This document shows positions 15,902-23,405 of a DNA stretch of 32,675 nt, one piece after another. The translations under genes and the position numbers were made by a program. Every line of letters starts with the position of its first letter. Positions within the stretch are counted from its first letter, which is position 1. This DNA is from PWHG01 sp964406935 (lineage in GTDB: Bacteria > Patescibacteriota > Patescibacteriia > Patescibacteriales > UBA12465), in NCBI GenBank assembly GCA_964406935.1, contig CAYOTM010000009.1:1-32675 (forward strand). Direction: 5' to 3'. The notes under the pieces were generated by a model that worked only from the letters and a program-made list of their open reading frames with translations, did not search any database and was not told the origin of the DNA.

Positions 15902-16651
15902 ATGAGACAGAGAACTGTAGTCACCATCTTGGTGATTTTAACATTAATTGTTTTGGCTTTGGCTGCTTTTTTGGTTATTAAAAAATACCGAACAAAGCAA
16001 GTACAAACTCGGGAACAAATTTTAACAGAGGCACAAATCGAATGTGCTAAAGATGTGAGAATTGCTCAATTAGAGCTTGAATTACAGTATCTTGAAGAAA
16101 GGCTAGCTGAATGTGAAGCCAAAACTTCAACAACAACAACCTCGACGCCAAGAGCGACAACCACAACTCGGAGAACAACTACTCCACGAACCACTACTCC
16201 CAGAGCTGTCCCAGCACCAACTACTCAAAGACTAACTCCTAGTGCGCAACCAGCGGCTAGTCCAGCGGGTTCACCATCCAAGGCGAATCTTACTCACTTG
16301 AGAGACATAAATGGGGAGATAATTTTTTGCGTTATGGCCAACAATGATGGTGGTCTTCATTTTCCTCAATTCGCTTTAGAACGGGGAGTACGGTTTACCG
16401 CTGTTCAGGCCAACCCTACCCAAGACGGGAGCAATTGGATTGTCGAACCCATCACGGAGATCTCCGGAGATTATGGTCTTCTAACCGATGGGACCTTCTT
16501 CGTTCGTCACGATGTGATCGAACGAGTCTTACAAGGCTCCAGCCAGTCGCTTACTTCACTGGCAATTAAAACCAGCTTTACTGGCTGGCAAGCCAGAGAA
16601 ATGGAAAGAGTTGGTGATTTCTGGATCATCAAGCTTTTACCAAATTTGTAA
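15902..16651 (+). CDS. Membrane-anchored protein with Thr/Pro stalk and unrecognised domain (paralogue B)
   Basis: 249-aa protein in four parts: a membrane segment (about 6-27), a coiled coil (about 38-73), a low-complexity Thr/Pro/Arg/Ala stalk (about 74-130) and a C-terminal domain (about 138-249). The last part shares with the 14308 product CVM (143-145), His153, Pro155, NW (178-179), Pro183, LLTD (193-196) and the following V-rich strand. The stalk resembles spacers that lift a domain off the cell surface and could be glycosylated. It lies 25 nt after the barrel-like gene and is followed by a strong terminator. I do not recognise the domain. Start: ATG at 15902; an upstream ATG at 15895 is out of frame. 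Confidence 0.75.
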   Translation: MRQRTVVTILVILTLIVLALAAFLVIKKYRTKQVQTREQILTEAQIECAKDVRIAQLELELQYLEERLAECEAKTSTTTTSTPRATTTTRRTTTPRTTTPRAVPAPTTQRLTPSAQPAASPAGSPSKANLTHLRDINGEIIFCVMANNDGGLHFPQFALERGVRFTAVQANPTQDGSNWIVEPITEISGDYGLLTDGTFFVRHDVIERVLQGSSQSLTSLAIKTSFTGWQAREMERVGDFWIIKLLPNL

Positions 16652-16680
16652 AAATTTCTTTCCTTAAAATAACTTTTAAC

Positions 16681-16711
16681 AAAGCCCCAAAAAAACCATT
16701 GGGGCTTTTTT
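16681..16711 (+). terminator. Terminator after 15902-16651
   Basis: AAAGCCCCA (16681-16689), 10-nt loop, TGGGGCTTT (16700-16708), T-tract through 16711. Confidence 0.88.
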
Positions 16712-16830
16712 ATTTGCTAAATAAATTAAAGTAAAAACGGACCCCTAGAAAATATTTAAATTATTAATAATTTTCATATCCTATTTTAAAATAGACAACT
16801 CCCAAAAATAACTACTTTAATCTCTAAAAT

Positions 16831-16907
16831 AAAAAAACCTCCGCAGTTTTTTTTCTACGGAGGGTCTCCGTATTTATTTACGGAGGATCTCCGTAATTAT
16901 TACGGAG
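16831..16907 (-). terminator. Three tandem hairpins, the last a terminator, after the lipoprotein gene
   Basis: Reading the minus strand after the stop at 16922, three hairpins share the core CTCCGTA/TACGGAG: 16907-16889, 16885-16866 and 16863-16838. The first two have 5-6-nt AT loops. The third (CCTCCGTAG with CTGCGGAGG, A8 loop) is followed by seven T on the minus strand (plus-strand A at 16837-16831) and is a good Rho-independent terminator. The hairpin cores recur about every 23-26 bp. The remaining intergenic DNA (16712-16830) shows nothing I can support. Confidence 0.75.
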
Positions 16908-16921
16908 CGATTAAAAAAGAA

Positions 16922-18157
16922 CTATTCTCGCTTATTAACAACGAGATTTATTTTGGTAGGCTCAGTATTGAACCCTTCATAAACCTGGGATTTTACAATC
17001 ACAGGATTAATATCCAAATAACTATAAAATGAATTCCAAAAGAGGGAATTCGCCATATTAGGGTTATAACTAGTTGGCATGCTCATGTTTGATCCAAAGC
17101 GAATTTTCTGAGGAAAAGAAGTTAGGGGCGCTTGAAACATTCCCCAGTAAGGAGCATCGGTTACTGCTTGCAGGGCAATTGGGCTAGACCAGGTTTCATC
17201 GCCCTGGAGGTGGCGCTTAAAAGAGTTGATGCTGGTAAAATTTTCTTGATTATTTAAATAAACAATCACATTGTTACCGCTTAAGGCCAACCTCACTACT
17301 GGGTTTGAGCCCGTATCACCTCCTTCCCCGGGAATGTTTTCCGCTGTTTGTTGACTGGACACAGTGCCATTAGCACCAACATAAAAATTAATCAAGCCAA
17401 CATTCTCAGCTACATACTCTGATCCTTTAAAATTTCCCCAGAGTTCAGTATTACTGATGTTTTTATAAACCGCCATTTGATGAAAACCAGTAATAACATT
17501 TACTGAAACTTTAATCCAATGACCAACATCACCAGTCGCTGGTGCCATTAGTTGATTATTAGCCAATCTATAATTGGTATCAACTGGAGCCACAGTTAGG
17601 CTACCGGCCCAAGGAGTCGAAGTGACTGAACCTTTAACCAAATAATTACCTGGTCGATTATCAATGCCATTTTTATAAATAGCGAAATCTACCTTGTAAA
17701 CATTAGCCCCCATTGAAGTGCTACCAACCCAAATAACTGGATCACCATTTCCTCGAGGAAAAAGATCAACATAGGCAACTGTTTCATAGGAATTACCACT
17801 ACCATCAAAGGTGATCAAAGTAATCGGCTTAATGTCAAAACCCCAGTATAAATAACTACCAATTTTAGAGTTTGACGTCGTGCCGTCATGAAAGGTCCAC
17901 ATTTGAGAAGTCATTGGGATAGTTGAGGTGTAAGCAAAGCTTAGCACTTTGTTGCCCTCGGTCATGAGAGTGTCATACATAGCCGCTGCCTTGGGATCAA
18001 TATCTTCAGCATAACTAACTTTAATGTTAATGATGCCTTCACCAGACAGATGTTCAAGCTCCTGATCGAAATCAGGAATGGGTACCTTTTCACAAGACTG
18101 AAAAGGAAAAATCAAAACAACAGTCATTAAAACTGCTAACAAAAATTTGTGTTTCAT
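16922..18157 (-). CDS. Lipoprotein with PKD-like domain, Bacteroidota-like
   Basis: 411-aa protein with a lipoprotein signal: basic start, hydrophobic run (about 5-19) and PFQSCEK with Cys22 as the lipid-modified residue. QSCEK is a lipobox style common in Bacteroidota. Residues about 40-112 look PKD/Ig-like: MWTFHDGTTSNSKIGSY, then ITLITFDGSGNSYETVAYVDLF. The remainder (about 120-411) is beta-rich and aromatic with glycine turns, perhaps a carbohydrate- or surface-binding module. No exact family recognised. The gene runs opposite to the 14308-16651 cassettes and faces their terminator. Its base composition is also richer in G+C than the adjacent GT gene. Upstream are two 60-bp-spaced repeats and a near-perfect boxA. 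A role in the cell envelope or attachment is inferred. Confidence 0.75.
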   Translation of the reverse strand: MKHKFLLAVLMTVVLIFPFQSCEKVPIPDFDQELEHLSGEGIINIKVSYAEDIDPKAAAMYDTLMTEGNKVLSFAYTSTIPMTSQMWTFHDGTTSNSKIGSYLYWGFDIKPITLITFDGSGNSYETVAYVDLFPRGNGDPVIWVGSTSMGANVYKVDFAIYKNGIDNRPGNYLVKGSVTSTPWAGSLTVAPVDTNYRLANNQLMAPATGDVGHWIKVSVNVITGFHQMAVYKNISNTELWGNFKGSEYVAENVGLINFYVGANGTVSSQQTAENIPGEGGDTGSNPVVRLALSGNNVIVYLNNQENFTSINSFKRHLQGDETWSSPIALQAVTDAPYWGMFQAPLTSFPQKIRFGSNMSMPTSYNPNMANSLFWNSFYSYLDINPVIVKSQVYEGFNTEPTKINLVVNKRE

Positions 18158-18188
18158 GCTTCTTTCTAACGCTTACCCCTGTTTTTAC

Positions 18189-18294
18189 AGATCTCACGCT
18201 AGATCTCAAATTTAGTGAATAATTAATTTAATTACAGAAAAGTTACTCAGATTTTACACAAAATTTCAAGTTTAGTGAATAATTAATTGAATTA
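18189..18294. repeat. Diverged tandem repeat (period 60 bp) upstream of the lipoprotein gene
   Basis: Two units, 18206-18234 and 18266-18294, offset by exactly 60 bp, share TTTAGTGAATAATTAATT and adjoining bases with only two mismatches over about 29 bp. The DNA before each unit is also alike (TTAC..CAGAT). Within the first unit, AGATCT occurs at 18189-18194 and 18201-18206 around CACGCT and can form a hairpin. They lie in the probable 5' UTR or control region of the gene starting at 18157. Confidence 0.65.
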
Positions 18295-18307
18295 TAGGGA
18301 GTATTTA

Positions 18308-18320
18308 TTGTTAAAGAACA
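18308..18320 (-). promoter_or_regulatory. Near-perfect boxA upstream of the lipoprotein gene
   Basis: On the minus strand the sequence reads TGTTCTTTAACAA, 12 of 13 positions identical to E. coli rrn boxA. It lies about 150 nt before the start codon at 18157 and after the stop of the glycosyltransferase at 18359. A small hairpin (CGGAC/GTCCG, 18341-18356) sits between the upstream gene and the boxA. I could not fix a convincing promoter for it. Confidence 0.55.
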
Positions 18321-18358
18321 AAAAATTCAATATTTTAATACGGACTTAATCGTCCGCC

Positions 18359-19462
18359 TTATTGATTTAATAATTTTTGATATAAATTAAGGGTGGCTTG
18401 GGCAACTGCTTGATGGTCATATTTTTCTTTAACTCGTTTTTTACCCGCTTCACCTAATTTTTTTAATTCAATTTCTTCATGTGCTAAAACGGCTTGCAAT
18501 TTAGTTTGTAAATCAGTAACGTTTTCTGATTTAAAAGTAAATACCTTATCTTGACCAATTTCTAAATTAGCCGTGATATCACTAACGAAACAGGGGAGTC
18601 CATAACTCATTGCTTCCATTAAAGAAATTGACAAGCCCTCCATCCGTGATGTTTGGGTAAATAAATAAGCATTAGCAAATAACTGCTTTAAATATTTACC
18701 AGTTTGATTGCCAGCGAAAATAATTCGCTCATCGCCAGCGGCCAACTGTCTAAGCTCATCTTCATATTCACCATCACCAACAATTACTAATTTTTTATCA
18801 GTTTTAATGTTACGATACGCGGTAATTAAATGCTGAATCCCTTTTAATTTAATTAAACGAGAAACACTTAATAAATAATTTTTAGCGGTTAAGTTCCAAG
18901 TTTTTAATAAATCGTCACCGGGATAATCATGAATATTAACGCCATTAGGAATTACGGCAATTAGTTTTTTCTGATATTTACCACGAGCATAATCAGCAAT
19001 ATTATTAGTTAAGACAATCACTGCGTCCGCTGTTTTAAACATTAATTTCTCTCCTAACTTTAACATTTTTTTGGCAAATGGCGACCACTTATCATTATTA
19101 TAATCAAAGCTATGCAAAGTAGCTACAACCTTTGTTTTAGGCCGCAATAATTTCAATAGCCAAATACATAGAGACGGACCAATTCCATGATAATGAGCAA
19201 TTGCTGGCCGACGTCTGACTGCGTCTAAAGTCGCTAAAAAATTATGAGTAATGCTGGCTAAGTTTTTATTATTAATAAAAGGCAGAGAAATTAATTTTAT
19301 TCCCCTATATCCAGCAAGATTATCAGGCAAATAATTACGCCGATTATAGACAATTACTTCTTGCCCCAAGGCAGTTAAAGCCAGAGCTAAAGATTCAGCG
19401 TGTTTTTCTACACCACCTGATTTTGCCGGAATACCTTTTTGTCCAATAAAGACTATTCTCAT
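18359..19462 (-). CDS. Glycosyltransferase family 4 (DUF1972-type N-terminus)
   Basis: GT-B glycosyltransferase of 367 aa. It begins MRIVFIGQKGIPAKSGGVEKH, the DUF1972/rhamnosyltransferase-like opening. It has HYHGIGPSLCIWLLK, VIPNGVNI, SVSRLIKLKGIQHLI and the E-x7-E motif in EGLSISLME. I use the ATG at 19462 because a promoter (-10 at 19488-19483) places the transcript start near 19476. That lies inside the ten extra residues of the longer frame from 19492. It probably acts on the same surface glycan as the GT genes at 10.7-13.0 kb, though it is oriented oppositely. Sugar specificity unknown. Confidence 0.92.
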   Translation of the reverse strand: MRIVFIGQKGIPAKSGGVEKHAESLALALTALGQEVIVYNRRNYLPDNLAGYRGIKLISLPFINNKNLASITHNFLATLDAVRRRPAIAHYHGIGPSLCIWLLKLLRPKTKVVATLHSFDYNNDKWSPFAKKMLKLGEKLMFKTADAVIVLTNNIADYARGKYQKKLIAVIPNGVNIHDYPGDDLLKTWNLTAKNYLLSVSRLIKLKGIQHLITAYRNIKTDKKLVIVGDGEYEDELRQLAAGDERIIFAGNQTGKYLKQLFANAYLFTQTSRMEGLSISLMEAMSYGLPCFVSDITANLEIGQDKVFTFKSENVTDLQTKLQAVLAHEEIELKKLGEAGKKRVKEKYDHQAVAQATLNLYQKLLNQ

Positions 19463-19482
19463 AAACTTAAATATAACATAAA

Positions 19483-19511
19483 ACCTTATCAATTATTAAA
19501 CTTTTTGTCAA
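19483..19511 (-). promoter_or_regulatory. Promoter of the 18359-19462 glycosyltransferase
   Basis: Minus strand: TTGACA (19511-19506), 17-bp spacer, TAAGGT (19488-19483). The leader would be about 14 nt. It is the same -35/-10 pair and spacing as for the Wzz-like gene at 13285. Confidence 0.65.
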
Positions 19512-19570
19512 GGGTAAAAAGCTAATAATTGATTAAGATATTAATCTTTATTTTTTACTTAATATTAAAT

Positions 19571-19600
19571 AAAAAAAATAAGTAGCATCAGCTACTTATT
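19571..19600 (-). terminator. Terminator after the CorA-like gene
   Basis: Minus strand: AATAAGTAGC (19600-19591), loop TGAT, GCTACTTATT (19586-19577), then a T-tract (plus-strand A8 at 19571-19578, overlapping the stem end). Confidence 0.88.
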
Positions 19601-19629
19601 GATAGTTTTGATTGGTAACTTATTTTTTA

Positions 19630-20595
19630 CTAGTTGAGCCATTTCCTGGATTTAAAATAAGCCAGCATTCCCAGGGAACCTAAAATCATAAATAAAACGA
19701 TAATCCAGAAGCCATAGGGGCTATTAACTAAGGGCATAACCGCTGCATTCATTCCAAAAACAGCGGCTAATAAATTAAGTGGGAAAACAATCACTGAAAA
19801 AATAGTTAAAGTCTTCATAATAATCGTCATCCGATTATTCAGTAGTGATTCGTTGGTGTCATTGAGAACCTCAATCATCTCTTTTTGATTATCTAACATT
19901 TCCCAAATTCTTTTAGAGTGTTCAACCAGGTCTCCATACTGACGTTTTAAAATTGTGACCGGCACAACCGAACTTTTCATGTCAGATAATTTTTGCAAAA
20001 TATTTTTATGATTTTGCATGATTTTTCGAATATTAATAATGTCACGGCGAAGATTTAAAATTTTCTGAACAGCCATTTTTTGCTGATATTCAAAAATTAA
20101 ATGCTCTACCTCTTGAATATTTAAACTCGCTTCATCAATTAAGTGATAGCAACTTTTTACTAAACGGTCTAATAGTTCGGCTAATAAAATAGCTGAAGAA
20201 ACATTTTTATAGGTAAGTAGTGAGTGTTGATCTTTTTTACATAGAGAAACAAAATCTTTAATTGCTGGAATATTATCATTATGAATAGTAATTAAAAAGC
20301 CATGACCAATAAAAAACTCAATTTCACCAGCCATAATTCGATTATTAATCAAGGCAGGGAAGTGGAGAATTAAAAACATGTAAGCCTCCTCTTGAAAAAC
20401 CATTGGCCGCTGAGAAGCCATTTTACCCATTGAGGAGCGTAAATGAGACATTTGAAAACCAAATTGACGACGCAAATACTCAATTTCTTTTTTATCAGCA
20501 TTGGTAATATTAATCCATTTTAAATCATTTTTAGCCCGAGGGTTGCTGATAGTAATAATTTCAATTTTATCAGAAATCGTTTTATATTTTGACAT
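19630..20595 (-). CDS. corA: CorA-family divalent cation transporter
   Basis: 321-aa protein of the CorA Mg2+/Co2+ channel family, a pentamer in the cytoplasmic membrane. A long helical N-terminal cytosolic domain (about 1-260) with the coiled stalk helix leads to two C-terminal membrane segments (about 262-283 and 293-313). The signature GMN is at 282-284 in VFGMNAAVMPL, at the expected end of TM1, and the basic C-terminus (KSRKWLN) is typical. The loop after GMN (AAVMPLVNSPYG) is short. CorA homologues can carry Mg2+, Co2+, Ni2+ or Zn2+; the ion cannot be decided here. It is divergent from the 20731 gene and has its own terminator. Confidence 0.92.
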   Translation of the reverse strand: MSKYKTISDKIEIITISNPRAKNDLKWINITNADKKEIEYLRRQFGFQMSHLRSSMGKMASQRPMVFQEEAYMFLILHFPALINNRIMAGEIEFFIGHGFLITIHNDNIPAIKDFVSLCKKDQHSLLTYKNVSSAILLAELLDRLVKSCYHLIDEASLNIQEVEHLIFEYQQKMAVQKILNLRRDIINIRKIMQNHKNILQKLSDMKSSVVPVTILKRQYGDLVEHSKRIWEMLDNQKEMIEVLNDTNESLLNNRMTIIMKTLTIFSVIVFPLNLLAAVFGMNAAVMPLVNSPYGFWIIVLFMILGSLGMLAYFKSRKWLN

Positions 20596-20620
20596 AAAAA
20601 GAAAAAATTTTAGCTAATTA

Positions 20621-20685
20621 TTGACACCTGTTTATTGACTAATAAAATTTTTAACTTTGACGAAAGAGTTTTTTTATAATAAAAT
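20621..20685 (+). promoter_or_regulatory. Tandem promoters of the tagA-nudix/gltX operon
   Basis: P1: TTGACA (20621-20626), 16-bp spacer, TAAAAT (20643-20648). P2: TTGACG (20657-20662), 17-bp spacer, TAAAAT (20680-20685). P2 would start near 20692, 39 nt before the ATG at 20731. Confidence 0.65.
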
Positions 20686-20730
20686 TAAGTCAGTTTAATT
20701 ATAACACATATTTACTAAAGAAGGAAAAAT

Positions 20731-21909
20731 ATGGCCCAAATTCTTGGGGTAAATCTATCCGAATATCAACCAGAAGAAGTCAGGCGACTACTAACAACCA
20801 GTCTCAACCAAGCAGTAAAAAAAATAATTGTCACTCCTAATCCGGAAATTATTTTAAAAACTCGCCACGATGAAGAGTTGTTTTTTATTCTTAATCAAGC
20901 TGATTTAAGTTTAGCTGATGGTTTTGGTCTGCAACTAGCTGGCTATTTAAGCGGTCAGAAAATTCCCCGAATTACTGGAGCTGATCTTAGTCTTGATATT
21001 TTAAATTTAAGCGCTGATCAAAATAAAAAAGTAGTGATTATTAATCGTCAAGATGGTTTATCAAGTAATGAAGAAATCAGGCAAGCAGTTAGTAGACAAT
21101 GGCCAAACTTAAATTTTTTAGTAATTTCTCAGTTAGCTGATCAAAAACTTACCCCCGAAAATCAAAAGTTAGTAAACGACTTTTCTCCTGATATTTTATT
21201 TTGCCTATTTGGCTCTCCTTGGCAAGAAAAATTTATTTATCACGGCACTAAATCGCTTGCAACTTTAAAAATTGCCATTGGAGTCGGCGGGGCCTTTGAT
21301 TTTATTACTGGCAAGCAACGGCGGGCACCCTTAATGATGAGAAATTTAGGATTGGAATGGTTATGGCGCCTAGCTCGTCAGCCTCAACGTTTACTGAGAA
21401 TTTATCAAGCAGTCATTGTTTTTACTATTAAAACTCTTAAATGGCGTTTTATTGAACCTCACTTATTTAGAAAAAATGTAGCCTGTTTACTATATCGTTT
21501 CAATCAAGCTAATCAGCGAGAAATTTTAATTGTGGAAAGACAAGATGAAAAAAATCATTGGCAAATTCCTCAGGGCGGTTTAGATGGCCAAAGTCCTGAA
21601 GCGGCTGGTCGTCGGGAGTTAAGAGAAGAGGTGGGCACAGAAAAATTTACCGTTGAGGCAGTCTATAAAAATCAACACCTTTATTTATTTAAAAATAATA
21701 TCATAAAATATAGTTATAAAGGCCAAAAACAAAGCTTGGTAATTGCTCGCTTTACGGGTGAGGATAAAGATATTAAAATAAACTTTTGGGACCATCAAAC
21801 CTGGCGTTGGGTTAAAGAATCTGAGTTTGTTTCTAGCCTCCATCCTGTACGTCAAGGCTCTGGCCTTATTTATTTAAATAAATTAAAACAATTAAAATAT
21901 GACCACTAA
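20731..21909 (+). CDS. WecG/TagA/CpsF glycosyltransferase fused to RppH-like Nudix hydrolase
   Basis: Two enzymes in one 392-aa chain. Residues 1-235 are a GT26 (WecG/TagA/CpsF) glycosyltransferase: TPNPEI (35-40), LADGFGL (61-67), RITGADL (80-86), GVGGAFDFITGKQRRAP (184-200) and GLEWLWRLARQPQR (207-220). This family adds a sugar such as ManNAc to a polyprenyl-linked acceptor in glycan or teichoic acid synthesis. Residues about 248-392 are a Nudix domain close to RppH/Ap4A hydrolases: HWQIPQGG (286-292 region) and a Nudix box ending RELREEVGT. The first box Glu is replaced by Gln (GQSPEAAGR), while the main RELxEE metal ligands remain. AAGGA lies 8 nt before the ATG, one of few Shine-Dalgarno sites here. 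It overlaps gltX by 11 nt. Confidence 0.92.
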   Translation: MAQILGVNLSEYQPEEVRRLLTTSLNQAVKKIIVTPNPEIILKTRHDEELFFILNQADLSLADGFGLQLAGYLSGQKIPRITGADLSLDILNLSADQNKKVVIINRQDGLSSNEEIRQAVSRQWPNLNFLVISQLADQKLTPENQKLVNDFSPDILFCLFGSPWQEKFIYHGTKSLATLKIAIGVGGAFDFITGKQRRAPLMMRNLGLEWLWRLARQPQRLLRIYQAVIVFTIKTLKWRFIEPHLFRKNVACLLYRFNQANQREILIVERQDEKNHWQIPQGGLDGQSPEAAGRRELREEVGTEKFTVEAVYKNQHLYLFKNNIIKYSYKGQKQSLVIARFTGEDKDIKINFWDHQTWRWVKESEFVSSLHPVRQGSGLIYLNKLKQLKYDH

Positions 21910-23356
21910 AGTCCGCCTACGGTTTGCCCCTTCACCAACTGGCTTTGTCCACTTAGGCAGTCTGCGAACTGCTTTGTTTGGCTACTTACTAGCTAAAAAT
22001 TTACAAGGTGATTTTATTTTAAGAATTGAAGATACTGATCAGAGCCGCTTAGTCCCTGGTTCACTAGAAAATCTGTTAGAGGTAATGGATTGGGCGGGCA
22101 TTAAATTTTCTGAAGGGCCTCATTTGGGCGGTGATTATGGTCCCTATATTCAAACTGAGCGTTTAGAAATTTATCAAAAATATTGCCAACAATTATTAGA
22201 TCAAGGGACGACCTACCGTTGTTTTTGTTCTAGCGAGCGCCTAGAACAAATGCGCCAAGAACAAACTAGCAATAAACAAGCTCCTCGCTATGATCGTTTG
22301 TGTCGCGAGCTGACCCCCAAAGAAGTAGAAAAAAAGTTAACTGCCGGTCAAAAATTTGTAGTTCGTCAGGCCATGCCGACAGAAGGAATAATCACGGTGG
22401 TTGATGAACTCCGAGGAGAAATTAAATTTCCGGCTAAAGATTTAGAGGACCAAGTTTTAATGAAATCAGATGGCATTCCTACTTATCAACTAGCCAATAT
22501 TGTTGACGATCATTTAATGGAAATTACTCATGTTACTCGCGGGGAGGAGTGGATTCCCTCGCTACCTAAAAATATTTTACTTTATCAAGCTTTTGGCTGG
22601 TCAATTCCTAAATTTATTCATCTCCCTTTAATTTTAAATCAACAGGGAGGGAAACTCAGTAAACGACAAGGTGATGTTTTTGTGGAAAACTATCGACACC
22701 AAGGCTATTTGCCTGAAGCCCTGGTTAATTTCTGCGCTCTCTTAGGTTGGCATCCAAAAAATGATCAAGAAATTTTCTCTCTTTCAGAATTAGAAAAAGA
22801 ATTTTCACTTGCCGGTTTAGGCATTAGCCCAGCTATTTTTGATCCAGAAAAATTATTATATTTTAATAATTTTTATTTACGACAAAAAAGTCCAGCTGAA
22901 ATTTTAACTTTGGCCAAACCACTTTTACAAGAAGCTAATTTAATTACTGACCAAAAAAAAGTAGATAATAAACAATTAGAGCGGGCGATTACTATTGCCC
23001 AAGAAAGATTGCGCACTTTAAATGATTTAAGCACTGACTTTGCTTTTTTGTTCTCTGAAATTAACTATGACGCCGCCCTCCTATTATGGAAGGATTTAAC
23101 GGCTAATCAAGTCAAAGCTAATCTTCAAGAATTACTCAGCGTTTTAAATAATATTAGTGATTGGCAAATCACTGTCTTGGAAGAAGAAGTTATTAGCTAT
23201 CTACAAGCGAATAATAAAAAAAATGGTGATTATTTATGGCCGCTACGAGTAGCTTTATCAGGTGCTAAGTTTAGCCCCAGCCCCTTTGAATTAGCCTGGG
23301 CCCTGGGTAAAGAAAAAAGCCTTGCCCGTATCAAGCAAGCTATCACTAATATTTAA
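21899..23356 (+). CDS. gltX: Glutamyl-tRNA synthetase
   Basis: Class I synthetase charging tRNA-Glu, 485 aa, full length. The HIGH motif is HLGS at 18-21 (after FAPSPTGFV) and the KMSKS motif is KLSKR at 252-256. A zinc-type motif, Cys108-x-Cys110 with Tyr131 and Cys135 (CFCSS...RYDRLC), is intact. The C-terminal anticodon-binding helical domain runs from about 320. Whether it also charges tRNA-Gln (non-discriminating) cannot be told from the sequence alone. No Shine-Dalgarno sequence is visible. It starts 11 nt inside the previous gene, implying coupling to a glycan enzyme, and is followed after 49 nt by the M23 gene. Confidence 0.97.
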   Translation: MTTKVRLRFAPSPTGFVHLGSLRTALFGYLLAKNLQGDFILRIEDTDQSRLVPGSLENLLEVMDWAGIKFSEGPHLGGDYGPYIQTERLEIYQKYCQQLLDQGTTYRCFCSSERLEQMRQEQTSNKQAPRYDRLCRELTPKEVEKKLTAGQKFVVRQAMPTEGIITVVDELRGEIKFPAKDLEDQVLMKSDGIPTYQLANIVDDHLMEITHVTRGEEWIPSLPKNILLYQAFGWSIPKFIHLPLILNQQGGKLSKRQGDVFVENYRHQGYLPEALVNFCALLGWHPKNDQEIFSLSELEKEFSLAGLGISPAIFDPEKLLYFNNFYLRQKSPAEILTLAKPLLQEANLITDQKKVDNKQLERAITIAQERLRTLNDLSTDFAFLFSEINYDAALLLWKDLTANQVKANLQELLSVLNNISDWQITVLEEEVISYLQANNKKNGDYLWPLRVALSGAKFSPSPFELAWALGKEKSLARIKQAITNI

Positions 23357-23369
23357 TAAATTTTTGTAA

Positions 23370-23399
23370 TTGGTCAAAAATCATTTTTTGTGTTATAAT
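23370..23399 (+). promoter_or_regulatory. Extended -10 promoter giving a leaderless M23 mRNA
   Basis: TATAAT (23394-23399) is preceded by TG at 23391-23392 (extended -10). A weak -35 TTGGTC lies at 23370-23375 (18-bp spacer). The usual 6-7-nt offset puts the start at or next to the ATG at 23406, that is, a leaderless transcript. Confidence 0.55.
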
Positions 23400-23405
23400 A
23401 TAATA

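Noticed and set aside
16120..16290. Thr/Pro-coding low-complexity DNA as a repeat element or CRISPR
   Set aside because: Irregular codon repeats within an open frame, explained by the protein stalk; no spacer-repeat pattern.
18341..18356. CGGAC/GTCCG hairpin as terminator of the 18359 glycosyltransferase
   Set aside because: No T-tract directly after the stem; read-through toward the boxA and lipoprotein gene is possible.
19463..19492. Ten extra N-terminal residues of the glycosyltransferase
   Set aside because: They overlap the -10 box and lie mostly upstream of the predicted transcript start; the family begins at MRIVFIGQ.
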